A DNA stretch of 64,000 nucleotides from Helopsaltes ochotensis. Taxonomy: Eukaryota > Chordata > Aves > Passeriformes > Locustellidae. Below, in pieces: positions 52,901 to 64,000 of the stretch. Made by a program: the position numbers and the translations under genes. The notes beneath the pieces were generated by a model that was not told the origin of the DNA, ran no database searches, and saw nothing but the letters and a program-made list of their open reading frames with translations. Position 1 is the first letter of the stretch; each line of letters begins with the position of its first letter. The DNA is taken from contig VXBM01000233.1 of the NCBI GenBank assembly GCA_013400155.1, forward strand, positions 82,939-146,938, written 5' to 3'.

Positions 52901-54650
52901 TAGAGCAGGGATTTCCAGTGTAACCACACAGGACCAAAAACTTGATGTACAGTGGCATTTTGTAATGTTACAGCATCCTGTTGTGGCCATGTGAATCTCC
53001 ATTTAGGCATTGTTGCTTTATTAACCTTATAAAGAAGAGTGCAATATGGTAATAAAATTGTTATAATCAACCTGAATGACAACATAGCAAGCATAGTGCA
53101 GGATAGCCACACACACGATTCTTCTCTTCTGGAGTTGTGATAAATATAATTTCACATATTTGTACAACATTTTATTTACCACTGTAAGTGCTAATAAGTG
53201 GTGAGTTTGTTCTAAATACTTATACCTTTTTGCTTTCCTTTCCTACATATCTTAAAAATATACAATTTTTTTTGTGCTGAATAATGCATTCATTACTACA
53301 AAGCCTCGTGAGCACATTTTACTTCATGAGATTGTCTAGTAAGCACATAACAAGCCAAGGCTTCCAACCATTTTTGATTTTCCAAGATATTAGACTTCTG
53401 ATGGCATTGGTATTCTGACAATGATGGACATGACTGAAACAGTTGAGTAATAAACAGTGTACCTAGTAGGACTAGGACAGTAGCAAAGGGACCGTAAAGG
53501 GATACTGTAGAAGCGCATAGTGGGAGGAGGAGAGGAATAGGCTCATATGAAGCAGTGGCAGAAACCCAGATTCACTGTTTTTTTAAATTCTTCTTTTGCC
53601 AAAATGATTAGTTAAAAAAAAAAAAGGCATACAAAGAAACAGTTCCAAACCTACATGAAGGTTTTTAACATAATTATCAGTAACAAAAAAAAAACCCAAA
53701 CCAAACAAACAAAACAAAAAAACCCCGACAACAAAAAACCCCTAACCCAAACATATTTCAAATGCCTGGGGACAAAAAGCATTAAAAAAGGAAAATAATT
53801 TTGAAGAAGTGGAAATGTTCTGTATCTCTCCTTCCTGCAGCATTGTGAGTCCATAGCGAACACCATTTTGCACCAGAGTCTCTCCAACAGGTTTGCTCTC
53901 TTTCATCCACCAGACTTGTCTGCTCACCAGCTTCAGAACTGAGTCTGTATTCATAATCAGTTTTCTTAGGCTCTCAGAGAGCAAAAATGCAAAGAATGCT
54001 TAGAAAAGAGTTACCTCCCAAACAAAGGTGAACTGGTGAAAGAGCTAATGGTAAAAAAAAATTACTATTACAAAAACACATACATGCCTCAAGACCCAAC
54101 TACTTTCACCCTTTACAGTTTGCTTGACTGTAAAAATTCACCCAGTGTCTACAGAAGTGAACCACCTGTGTACTTGGAATTCAGGTCACTTTTCATTATT
54201 AGATGATTTGGAACACTTTTAATCATATCAAATTCTACTTTGCACTTTTAGGTGAAAGAAGATTGAGCTAAATTCCTATCTTGTATGAATCAGTGCTGTT
54301 AAATTAAAAAAAGAAAAAGAAACCAAGCAGATTACAAAGACCTAATATTAAAGTGTGTGGTTATTCATTACTAAGCCTCTGTCCAGGAGAAGGAATCCCA
54401 AAATTGTTTAACACAAGCAACAGGACACAGTAAGTAATAGCCAATTATTTAACCCACAGTCTCTTCGAGGATCATCTAGCTGAGTAGAAAAGCTATTAAG
54501 AAAGTTTTGCAGGGCATCTTCTTTGTATTTCCAGGTGTATTACTACAGGAATTCATTTGAAACAGAGCTACAAGCCATTTCTAGGATTAAATATACTGTT
54601 ATTAATTTCCTATGTATAATAGTGCAATCATCATTATACAAAGGGAGCAT
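49924..54650. other. Intergenic block downstream of the AKAP7-like gene
   Basis: No gene recognised. The right end may include extended 3'-UTR forms: minus-strand AATAAA signals (TTTATT on the plus strand) occur near 52828, 52889 and 53171. An A/C-rich tract is listed at 53681-53750. Confidence 0.5.
53681..53750. repeat. A/C-rich low-complexity tract
   Basis: A runs and CAAA/CCAAA steps with almost no G or T. Confidence 0.85.
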
Positions 54651-55732
54651 AAAAGTGAAGGATACATTTATTTAATTTGTATTTTTAGAAACATCATGGA
54701 TTTTTTCAGCTCTATAGAGCAGTTGAGAGGATAAGCTCTCTATTACCAGCTTCACACAGTGCTATTTAAGTTGAATCTATGTAACAACTGCAAATATCTA
54801 AAGTCACTTTACATCCAGGAGGTGAGAAATACCTACCATGACAGAATTCAGATACTTGCATGTTTTCATCCTTAAAGATATTAATATATTCAACACCCTT
54901 TTTAAAAAGACACTTCAGTCTTCACTTTCTGTAAATCAAGACACGGCAAAGTTGCAAAACTGGAGCAAATGCTGGCCAACTCCTTAGCATCACATCAGTT
55001 CCTTTTCTTTCAATATCAAGAAAATTAAAAGGAATAGTTGAGGCACAAGTGATTTTTATGCAGAAGTATAGAAGTATTTCAATAAGTAGACTAAAATTTC
55101 AGTATTTAACTTCTTTTAAAAAAGGACATAGATCACAGGTATATTATCAAAGTCATAGATCACAGTCACTGCAGTCTTACTGGGTTGATTTTTTTCCCCC
55201 AAGATGAGAAAATAAACTGGTTCACAGAACTTTCCAAATCCACTTTATACTGCCATTTCACATAGTTCATGTCTAATAAAAGCAAAGTACAAACCCGTGC
55301 TTCAAGGGAGCCTGAAAGCATTCTGCTACACCCGACAATAAACTATTTCTTCAGCGAAGACAGCTTCAGTGAACTTCTAACACAGGGAAGAGTCCATCCA
55401 GCTGAACTGACGCAAATGTTGCATGCAGAACTTAGCATGAAAGTGCACTGGCAACAAGCTTTTGGGAATAAGCTCATGTCATAAGAGCTTGTGCTTGAAA
55501 CTACTTTTACATCTATGGTTATTGTTTCTGTTAAGAGGCACTGCATAAATACAAAGTCATTCATCTAATGCACTTAATATTTCTCAGATGAGGACTATTG
55601 CAGTTCTACCCTATGTTTAGGTGTGATAATACTTTGGTTTGCTTTGCAGCAATAGCATTGCACTAGCAATACAGCTGATACTAAAGAGAAGGCAGAAAAC
55701 ACTTGCAGACTGGAGCTGAGAAGTCTGCTCCT
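54651..55732 (-). other. Inferred 3' UTR of the AKAP7-like gene
   Basis: The stretch after the stop codon on the minus strand. The nearest full AATAAA signal reads as 'tttatt' at plus 54667-54672, giving a UTR of about 1.06 kb. No intervening repeat family is seen, which fits a UTR. The endpoint is a guess from one hexamer, and alternative signals lie 1.5-2 kb further on. Confidence 0.35.
54667..54672 (-). terminator. Candidate poly(A) signal (AATAAA, minus)
   Basis: First canonical hexamer on the minus strand after the stop codon at 55733. A T-rich stretch follows downstream. Other hexamers further on are possible. Confidence 0.35.
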
Positions 55733-55923
55733 TTACTTCTTTTCATGCTTCTTGGTTAGTTTTCCTCTCTCTAGTTGGAGGCTTGTACTGGTGTTTGTTC
55801 GCTTCTCCTTTTGCTGGCTCTCCTGGGAAATTTGTTGCACTGCTCGGAGGATAGCAGTCTGCACAATCTGCTTGCTTGCAATCTGCAGCTTAACTTCATC
55901 TTGCTCTGTCCCTGGCTTCTCAC
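55733..55923 (-). CDS. AKAP7: Terminal coding exon, AKAP7-like PKA-anchoring helix
   Basis: Last exon of a gene entering from the right. It holds the last two bases of a split codon (x|GT, so phase 1), 62 codons and a TAA. Residues 16-31, 'SKQIVQTAILRAVQQI', match the consensus PKA regulatory-subunit (RII) binding helix, with hydrophobic pairs IV, AI, AV spaced by two residues. Compared from memory with the mammalian AKAP7 last exon, which is shared by its isoforms, the length (about 62-64), the starting Glu-Lys after a split Gly/Ser codon and the pattern SK-x-x-V-x-x-A-x-L-x-A-V-Q-Q agree. AKAP7 tethers PKA near calcium channels and phospholamban. The helix sides differ from mammals and the tail is Lys-rich (ends 'KKHEKK'). 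Upstream exons lie outside the window. A paralogue or another anchoring protein is possible. Confidence 0.75.
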
Positions 55924-55955
55924 CTGCCAGAGCCAAAGAAAAAAGAAAGGGAACT
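55924..55955 (-). other. Splice acceptor of the AKAP7-like exon
   Basis: On the minus strand the intron ends in 'ctttcttttttctttggctc' followed by 'tggcag', then the exon begins 'gtgagaag'. The pyrimidine tract is strong. The junction also spells a consensus donor (cag|gtgag), a possible dual-specificity site. Confidence 0.75.
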
Positions 55956-57162
55956 AAGAACTTGGGGTTAGTCCATGAAAACGTGAAGGACAGAAAAAGC
56001 GGAGGGGGTGGGGGGGTGGGGGGAACAAAATCACAGAATGAGTAGGGACAGTTTATTACATAGGAAAGCTGCCAGTACTGAAGAAGATGAATTAGGGTGG
56101 AAAGTGCCTCTGCATGCTCAGTAGCACAGGACTGAATGAAGGGGGAGACGTTAAGTCACACAGCTCAATTATCCACTCCCCAGCTCTGGGGACAGCTGTG
56201 ACTTCGTAACTGAAACAAGCACAGATGTGTTTTGCAGTAAGATAGGAAAGGAAGGTTTTCTCATCCAGACATGAATCACATCCAATTTTGACTTGAGCTG
56301 TGCTTCTGGATAGGGAAATGGACTTTATTTTGCAAACCCAACATGTACTCCCTCCCAACCATACAGAAAAAAGCACTGCTTCATTAACATTCCTTTTTAC
56401 TTTTACTTCAGATTGAAAGCTCTCATCCATCAAATTGCAATTGATTTCAAGGTAGAATATTTTGTTTAGTGCAGTTTCTTTACCCTTAGATAGATTTTCA
56501 AAAATATCTGGAAAGCATTAAGAAACATTCAGATTGCTGTAGGTAAAACAGAGAACATTTTCTATGGCAACCTGACATATTTTTATTTGAAACTTCCTTG
56601 TTTGGCTAAAGTGTTAAAATCTGGAGAAAAATGAAGTAAAGTGGTGTGACTACTGACATGTGGTAATGAAGAAGAGCAGTTTATGTTAAGAGGTTTGTCT
56701 TTAAAATTATTTTGCCTCCTAACATAAATAGCAATTTCGACAATATCATAATGATCAAAGCAGATACCAATTAAAAAAAAAATCCTGATGCAGACTTATT
56801 GGCATATAGGAAATCAGCTGCTAATTGAAATGTTTAGACTAGGTGCTATTTACACCACTATATTTGATTTTGAAATTTTAAAAGATACTCATCTCAGTTA
56901 TTTCTTAATTGACTGTTATGCTCAAGTATTTCATTAAATAGGATTTGTAGTGTACTGTCTGTTTTAATGATATATATTAAGAATTGTGTCCTGAGAGAAA
57001 TCAAACAGTGAATTAAAGGTCAGGTGCTTTTAAGAGAGGTATGTATCTGAAATTGTGATAAATTCTCAATGTCCTTTCAGACTTTTTTCAAGGAAACTTA
57101 AATAGAAAGAAAAGAAGAATCATTGGTTTGCTTAGGGAATATGCTATATGCTTGAGGGAAGA
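55956..57162 (-). other. Last intron of the AKAP7-like gene, proximal part
   Basis: No further exon was found on the minus strand here. A frame at 56092-56433 has no family resemblance. A G-rich tract on the plus strand is listed at 56001-56023. The intron extends past the window's right end unless an unrecognised exon was missed. Confidence 0.5.
56001..56023. repeat. G-rich tract 77 bp from the acceptor
   Basis: Three or more G runs separated by single T ('gggggtgggggggtgggggg'). The plus strand has quadruplex potential. In the gene's pre-mRNA it reads as a C-rich run just upstream of the branch-point zone. Confidence 0.85.
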
Positions 57163-57412
57163 GACAAGGTCTTGCACCTGGGTCAAAGTAATGCCTAATG
57201 TCAATGCAGACTGGTGGTGAATTTATTACCAGCAGATTTGTGGAGAAGTACTTGGGGATACTGGTAGACAAAAAGTTGAAAATGAGATGGCTTGTAGCCC
57301 AGAAATGTATGCTGGTCTTTACTAAAACAGCATGGCCAGGAGGCAAGAGAGATGATTCTATCCCTGTGCTCAGGTCCTGTGAGACTCTGGTGTACCAGGT
57401 CTGGGGTCCTCA
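57163..57412 (+). mobile_element. CR1 LINE internal fragment, sense
   Basis: Matches the end of the CR1 reverse-transcriptase ORF: 'aaggtcttgcacctgggtca', 'agaagtacttggggatactg', 'gtagacaaaaagttgaaaat', 'agcatggccaggaggcaaga' and 'gtgtaccaggtctggggtcc'. Heavily substituted. It sits antisense to the AKAP7-like gene, inside its intron. Confidence 0.8.
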
Positions 57413-58588
57413 CCACTGTAATGACAAGTGAGAGGTTAAAACCTGTGAAAACATAGAAAACATGTTTTAACTGGAAAAGCTGACTGAAAAAAATCACTTG
57501 AATTCTTGGCACAGTCAGCTTCCCTGATTCAGTTTTTTCCACCCCTAAGCACTGGAAACAGTGTGTTTTTGGATGGAGTTAAATGTTACTTAACAGATAC
57601 AGTACAGATAATTCTTTACTACTCAAATATGAACTCACGTTTTATCACACAACTAATTAGTCTTCTTGCTTGGCTGAAAAAGATCAGTCAACACATTTGA
57701 TGTTCAGAAGATAATGTATTAACCAAAACAAGTGGGGATAAACATGAAATTCTAAATACAAATGAGTATATTGGAAGAGACCATGAGGTTATATAAAATG
57801 TGAAAATTTTGCCAATCCTCAAAGCCACAAACCCCCAGAATTTATCGGTGAAAACATACTGTCATTAAGCACATCGCTGTTGAAAATTACTCAGTTTGCT
57901 CTCCTTAGGGATGCTTCATTATTTATTTGGTCCTTACCAATTAATCTACAAAAATCTGATGTTCAAATATTTTTACTTTAGAAAGGTCATCCTTAGCAAC
58001 ATTCAGTTGAAAAAAAAAGAGTTCTCTAGCGCATTTCTCCCTGGGCTTTTCAGCTGTTTGTTTAGGAGCAAAACCTGTCTGAAAGTACCACACAGATAAG
58101 TGAGATGCAGATTACATCTGCTCAGCTCTAACTCATTAGATGATTCTTTTATTTGCTGAGATAACCAAGAACAAGGAATCCAAAACCTCTGGACTACCTC
58201 TGCCCAGCCTCTGAGGGTTTAGGTATGCACAGAAAGGAAATGAAGCAGCTTGAATAAACTTAATTTATATTCGTGTAAAATGGTTAGGATGATAGTAACC
58301 CAGATAATAAGAGATAATTGGCTTCAGACACAGAGAGAATCAAAGCTTCTGGCCTGCGGTGATGTGAATGATGCGACAGTTGGCAGCTTGCGTGGACCAT
58401 CAAAATTAGAAAGCAAGTGGAATTGATAGTTATTTTAGAGGGTGATATCTGACACTGTGTTTGACCCAGGTCTGAGCCTGTGTTGGGACTGTTATTTTTA
58501 GGAGCTGGACTTCCAAAGATTTCAAGCAGTCAAACATGAACATCCAGCTCCCCTGGGTGTATGGTATCTATTACAGTTGGCCCAACAG
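57413..58588. other. Intronic block
   Basis: No exon recognised. The segment 58290-58420 has a few CpGs and homeodomain-type cores ('gagataattggc') in otherwise AT-rich DNA and could be a small regulatory element. Whether this block belongs to one CR1 split by later insertion, flanked by the pieces at 57.2 and 58.6 kb, is unclear. Confidence 0.45.
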
Positions 58589-58700
58589 GACATGATCCTG
58601 GGCAATGATCATGTCCCCTCAGCATGATCCTGCTTGAGTAGGAGCTGGAAAAGATGACCTTGAGAGGTCCCTTCCAACCACACACCTACTGCATTCCTGT
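58589..58700 (+). mobile_element. CR1 LINE 3' end, sense
   Basis: Contains 'catgatcctgcttgagtagg' and 'gaccttgagaggtcccttcc' followed by 'aacca', the hallmark 3'-UTR end of a CR1. The octamer terminus has decayed. It may be the 3' part of the same insertion as the piece at 57163-57412. Confidence 0.75.
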
Positions 58701-60631
58701 CATTTTAGATGGTTAGGCTGTGATAAATCACAACTTTTCCACTTCCTGAATGAGTAAACAGCAATCTCCCAAGAAGCATCCCCACTACATCCTCTTCCGA
58801 TTACTTATTTCAAGGAAAACTTATAGTTAGCTAGTTGTTTTCTGAGAAGCTCATTTATTTATTGCTACACTGGACATACTCTGAGCAAGAAGAAAGGGAT
58901 TGACTAAGGAAAGCAGAGATGACTCATACAAGAATCCCAAAGGGGCTGAGCTGGAATGTATCTATGTCCTCTTTGCTGAAATACAGACTGCTGTGGACAT
59001 CCAGGCAGAAATTTGGGTGTCTGTAGAATTAGTTAGGCACCTTAAGAACTGCACATTTTCAATCAAGTGAAAAAAGACACAGCTCCTGCTGGCTAGGTAT
59101 TTAGCAAATCAAAATGAGAGTTACTAGGATGATAAAATAAAATCAATTTTTATCTACCATTTTTAAAGATTTGACATATAAGTTACAATTCCATGACAAA
59201 TAAATCATTTGAATTAATTTCTGGGAAAAAACTTGAACAACATCAGAAACAGATGCTGCTTAATAGCTATCTTGTCTAATGACTACATTTTTCTCTTGAT
59301 ATTAGAAAATCTTTACTTGTTTTCTATCTTTAGATGCTCATCCCTCATACCCAGCACCCCAATTCTGTAAGGAAAGAACTATCTGGGTTAAGTGATTTTA
59401 AATACAAGGTGGCAATTTTATCATCAACACATGATGAAGTCTCTTTAGCATGTTTTTATTACCTTGTACTACTCTCTGTAAATTTTATGTCAACTAACTC
59501 AGCAGATGAAAAGTAACTTTTAAACTCTGGTCTGGTTCTTCAGTCCAAAGTACAGTTTGAGAGATCCATAAAACATCAAAATCTTGGACTGGCTGCAGGA
59601 ATCAGTCGCATAATCAACTTCCACCTAAAACTAGTGGCATGTATCAGTGCCTTGAGACTGGCTTGCTTGAGGATGTCCCCCATGAAGGAAAAGATTGTAG
59701 AAGTTTGGAAGAAGAACAAAAATATTTGAAGTAAATTCTAAGAATTCATTTCAATTAATAGAAATAATAATATTTTAAATCCAAGAACTCCTTGTGTGTA
59801 AGACTTTACATCCTCCAAGATGTTTCTAGACCATGGAATATTCTAGAAAGGTATACTTGGAAAAAAAATAACTACAGAGAAAAAGCATTTAGCAGATCAA
59901 CTGTTTAAGAACTTCACTCTGGTTGCACATGAGCCTTTTCTCATTTATACCTTCGAAGTATCCTGAGTCACTTCCTTTCCAGCCTGCAATCAAAGTAGTC
60001 TCCTGCACTTTCTGTTGATGTCTCCTGGGGCTATTTCCTTTCAGCTTGCTAGAAGTAAATTTATTATGCCTTATAAAAACTCCTAATAAGTAACACTCAA
60101 TAATGGGTAATTTGTTTGAATCAACAGCTAAGATCTCTACTGTACATTTTCATAGGATGATTTGGAGTACTATCATGAAGGTTAACTATGACAGGCACGA
60201 TCTTGCAAAGATGGAAGTCTATTCCAGATCCACTAATGCTGTCAATAAACAGTGGGGGAGTTGAAGACCTTTTAATTCACCTTTCCTCAAAGCTTGTAAC
60301 ATTTATTCTTCCTGTAGGTTGTAGAAACCACTTTGAACTAAATCGTATCTAAAACTAAGAATAAAAATCACATTCCCCTAAACAAACTTCTGATCAGTTT
60401 AAAACTCAGAATTACCCATAATGCATTCCCGTTAGCTACAATTTAAATTTGTGCAAAAATTCTGAAGCTGCAAGAGCCAAGAAGTAAATATCTTTTTTTT
60501 CAAATTTACAGGTATAGTCTTTAATGAAAAATTTACCACTAGTCTTTGCAATAAATTACTTTGGATTGCAATGATTACTGATTATCTTTCTTGCAGCACT
60601 GCAACATTAGAATTCATTTTAAAATAAAAAA

Positions 60632-60652
60632 TTGTTATTATTATTATTATTA
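60632..60652. repeat. Short (TTA)n microsatellite
   Basis: Six or seven TTA units. Confidence 0.85.
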
Positions 60653-60698
60653 ATGCGATAAAAATACTGATCACTGGAAAATCTATTTCAATTCTATT

Positions 60699-60738
60699 GA
60701 AATTTATAACTATATTTTGAAATTTATAACTATATTTT
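60699..60738. repeat. 20-bp tandem duplication
   Basis: Two copies of 'tgaaatttataactatattt' in a row, almost identical; probably replication slippage. Confidence 0.85.
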
Positions 60739-62710
60739 TTATTTAAAAAAATGATGACAGTACTAATGAAAATTTTAAGTGGAATGAAAGTATAAGTAGA
60801 CAAGACTGTGATGATTAGATTTCATCAGAAGGTCGTGTAGATGCATGGGAGTGTGCCTACAGAAAAAAAGCTGCATGTTATAACCTAAATTGTGTTTAAA
60901 CTATTGAAAAACCTTACAGAACCTGGCAGGTTTGTAATGACACAATGTATGTGTTTATGTTGTAATAATTAACAGTAACATTCTTTGCATCAATATTGAT
61001 ATTCTTCTACAAGAAACCAAATACAAGTCTTAAGCATCCCTTTGTCATTAGGCAGTGACATATCTCCCCATTTTGTCGGCCACAGCATGGAAGTTCCAGG
61101 TGAGCCTCCTCTGGCGAATATTTTGTAACCTGTGAATTGAAGTAGTTAAAAAACCTCCTTCTTTGATTTGCTTTATAGGTTGGTGCTGGGATTTCAGCAC
61201 AAGAAAGCTAATTTGAAGAAGAGATCCATAGTCAGGAAATGTTGATGAGTCATGTTAATTACATCCAGAATGAATGAACATGGCAATCAGCCAGGGCTGA
61301 AGACTTTCCAACGTGTGCACAAAACAACTTTGTACATGAGAGTCATTAAACTATTGTACAGAATTAGAGACCCAATTTGTCTCAATGTCAATAATGATGC
61401 CAGCTCAGAGACCTCACAAAAAGATCATACAATGAAGTTGCAAATTTAATCTTAAAAAAAAAAAAAAAAGCATTCTTAACTGCACTGGAGTTAATTCTGT
61501 CCAGTACCATTTCTCATGCTCTAAAATAGAGAACAGTGAGGTCCTGACTAATAGCTGTCAAGCATCAGGAGGCAATTCTCACTTACCCTGATTCCTTGAG
61601 AAAGAAGAGAGGACACTGAACATATCAGAAATGCCAAAAATACTTTAATGTAGGATCCTGTGTTTTTGCAATTCCCTGACCTGCTGTGTGCAAGGGATTG
61701 CCACACTGATTTTCACTAGACAAGTTAAGGTTTAGTTCAGGTTTATTTTCTACCTTAACCTCATTCCCAATTCCTGCTGTTCAACCAACACGGAAGAGGA
61801 ACTGTATCATGAAGGGGACCAGCACAGATTACTTTACTCTTAAAAATAAATTTAAAGAATGAAGCTGAAATAACTCTGCTCGGAATACAAGTGCAGGAGG
61901 ACTATAAGGGCAAAAAAGAAGATCAGAGATGCAGATAAGCTGTCTCAAAGGACATACTAATATCTCCAGAGCAATACTTTATTGTACCTTTTATCCAGAC
62001 TTTAGCTATATCTTAACTCAGGTTTTATAATTTTTTTCCCCACTGAGTTTTTACTCTTTCTTAAGAGATAAGAATATCTGGAATTCTCTTTGGGTTTCTT
62101 GCTATATAAAGCTATCTTTTTAAAGACTCCAACAATTTATTTCATACTATTTGAAATATGCCAGTGAAAATGATGGTTTTTAGATTAACAGATTGCTAAG
62201 ACCTATCCTTAAGCGTTTTTTCAATGTTTTAGTAAGATTTCTTGCCATAGTTCAATAATATTAACTAAAACCAGATTATATATTTCAATCTATATATTTT
62301 CTAGGTATTTTCACATATAGCAATAAATCCCTTAAGGACTGCGTCTTTCATCTTTGAAGACTGAATGTAGTTCAAAACATTAGTCACTGGCAATTCTGCC
62401 ACACCCAAACTCATAAATGTGATACTCAGATTTTGGTCCCAAAAGGAATATTTCTGCATTCAATACTGTAAACTAAGATTAATTTTAAAGGGTTTTTGAG
62501 TCTTAGGCTGCAGTTCAGTGTATTAACAGTAAGATATTCCCTAAAGAGCATCTGGAACCAGCTGCTTCAAAGTTAATGAAAAATTTATATTCTCTTCATC
62601 TGCACAATTTTCCTACTTCTTTTAGTGAACACATTTCAAATGCTAAAATAAGAAAACTCTACATCAAAAGCTGTGATTCTTCCAAGGCAGGAGAGGTCCA
62701 GTGACCCACA

Positions 62711-62795
62711 TCACAGAGTCATAGATCAGTTTGGGTTGGAAAGGAGATTAAAGAACATATAATTCTAAACCCACTGCCATAGGGCATACAGAACC
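62711..62795 (-). mobile_element. CR1 LINE 3' terminus, antisense, short
   Basis: 'tcacagagtcatagatcagt' then 'ttgggttggaaaggagatta' and 'ccactgccatagggc' match the antisense CR1 end. Only about 85 bp are kept. Confidence 0.8.
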
Positions 62796-63225
62796 TCTCT
62801 GTGGGTTTTGGTCTTAAAGAACTATGTACAGGTTAATTAAAATTTGCATTATCTGAACCTGTTTTTCTTCTCTAAGTATAGAAAATAGGGAAGAGATTAC
62901 AGAACCTGTGAAGAGCCAGCAAACATCCTGCTTTAGCCAGTGAAAACATCCTGCTACATTTTAGATATGTTTCAATTAATATCAGATTATTCAGAATCAA
63001 AAATTGTCTGGCCAAATTTCAGGTAAGCAGAGCCCTTCTCTAGCACTACAATTAACTCCAAACCCCACAACAAAAAACCCCCAGGGAAAAAAAACCAAAA
63101 CACATCCCCTCAAAAAGCCCTAAATTTGCACATGCACAGCAGTACAGAAATTCTTCCCTGTTTATTTTAGAATGTGAGTGGAGTATGAAAGGTGTAAATA
63201 CAGCTATTAGCAACTGAGGCTGAGA

Positions 63226-63264
63226 TTATATATACTCATATATATATACACACATATATATATG

Positions 63265-63297
<33 letters not shown>

Positions 63298-63299
63298 GT
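63226..63299. repeat. (TA)n/(CA)n compound microsatellite
   Basis: Alternating TA and CA blocks ending in about 11 TA units, directly against the 3' end of the antisense CR1 at 63300. It is likely length-variable between individuals. Confidence 0.95.
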
Positions 63300-63567
63300 A
63301 GAATCTCAGAATTACATAATATGCTGAGTTGGAGGGGACCCATCAGGATTATTGGGTCCAACTCCTGCCCCGTTCAGCACAACTCCCAAGAGTCACACCA
63401 TGTGCCTGAGAGTGTTGCCCAAATACTTTTGAATTCTGTCAGGCTTGGTGCTGTGACCACTTCCCTGGGGAGCCTGTTCCAGTGCCCAACCACCCCCTGG
63501 GAGAAAAACCTTTTTCTAATATCCAACCTAAACCTCCCCTGACACAGTTTTAAGATATTCCCTTGGG
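63300..63567 (-). mobile_element. CR1 LINE 3' end, antisense, younger subfamily
   Basis: Starts 'gaatctcagaattacataat' and continues 'gagttggaggggacccatca', 'gggtccaactcctgcc', 'catgtgcctgagagtgttgc' and 'cttccctggggagcctgttc'. The head resembles a CR1 subfamily common in Neoaves and songbirds (recalled, not searched). It is better preserved than most copies here. It lies in the intron, in the same orientation as the AKAP7-like gene. Confidence 0.9.
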
Positions 63568-64000
63568 CATATACACATACACTTATATACACAAAGTTGT
63601 AATAGAAAGCAAATCAAAGATTATATAAATCTAAAAGGCACCTTGAAAGAGCAAAACCCGTTTTAGGTATTTTTTATTTCATAGCTGTAATCTTGACAGA
63701 ATCTCTCTACAACAAGATGCCATCACATGCTGTTTTCTACTCTTGGAACTGATTCTGTCTTCCCAGAGAAATATTTTCTGCTCTACTAAGAAAACTTACT
63801 GCAAGATAAAATGTAATGTCAATCTGCAAGTATTTAACAGAAGTGTTAATGGATATGCAACCCCTCTGTAGTGATAAATCATTAGTGGATTCATTGCCTA
63901 AAGACAGAAAATACAGGGTTATTCCATCAAATATACATACTGCATACTGCAAAGTGAAGCAAACACAAGTAATCCACAGGAGGTTATGTTTGCCTCACCA
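63568..64000. other. Intronic block to window end
   Basis: AT-rich, nothing recognised. A minus-strand frame at 63737-63952 has no domain-like pattern. Confidence 0.5.

Larger units (their letters stand above)
58701..62710. other. Intronic block
   Basis: No exon recognised on either strand. Minor simple repeats are listed separately. An A run of about 17 lies near 61454-61470. Confidence 0.5.

Noticed and set aside
56092..56433. 113-codon minus-strand frame upstream of the AKAP7-like exon, considered as the preceding exon
   Set aside because: No similarity to the AKAP7 phosphoesterase-like domain and no convincing splice-site pair.
59650..59695. Minus-strand ATG followed by Gly, considered as the alternative short-isoform first exon of AKAP7
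   Set aside because: The residues after Met-Gly do not fit the expected Cys-rich lipid-modified start and no donor site follows in frame.
1..64000. CRISPR arrays, operons, prokaryotic ribosome binding sites, tRNA or rRNA genes
   Set aside because: None seen; sequence character is avian nuclear DNA.

Overview
The window is nuclear DNA from a bird, probably a neoavian and possibly a songbird. The evidence is several CR1 LINE fragments in both orientations, including one whose head resembles a CR1 subfamily common in Neoaves, plus two avian endogenous-retrovirus LTRs. The base composition is AT-rich and intergenic-like, and there are no bacterial-style compact genes. All family names come from sequence recognition by eye; no database was searched.

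Almost the whole window is gene-poor. The one well-supported coding element is a terminal exon on the minus strand at 55733-55923. It has a strong acceptor site (long pyrimidine tract, then CAG), 62 codons and a stop. It encodes an amphipathic helix matching the PKA-RII anchoring motif, and it resembles the shared last exon of AKAP7 in motif, length and intron phase. On this reading, bases above 55923 are the last AKAP7 intron. Bases from 55732 down are its 3' UTR and then a long downstream gene desert. As I recall, the interval beyond AKAP7 is also gene-poor in human.

Layout: 1-6 kb, featureless with one doubtful CR1 relic. 6.07-7.05 kb, two abutting antisense CR1 pieces. 9.71-10.14 kb, solo LTR (ERVL-like). 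11.9-12.3 kb, sense CR1. 21.46-22.49 kb, remnant of an ERVK-like provirus (5' LTR, tRNA-Lys-type primer binding site, leader, broken gag start). 26.48-26.80 kb, two near-identical 163-bp copies on either side of a single N, probably unmerged alleles. 29.9-30.3 kb, candidate conserved non-coding element. 33.06-34.51 kb, a CpG-rich block running into a 688-bp gap and leaving it as a degenerate CCTGGCA minisatellite. 34.9-35.4 kb and 41.5-42.2 kb, CR1 copies. 49.8 kb, a 118-bp poly(A) run containing an N. 55.7 kb, the AKAP7-like exon. 57-64 kb, more CR1 fragments and a TA/CA microsatellite.

No rRNA, tRNA, CRISPR or prokaryotic feature was seen. I found no convincing new biological system. The items most worth following are the divergent AKAP7-like anchoring helix, the possible hidden promoter at the gap, and the small set of candidate exons and conserved elements in the desert.
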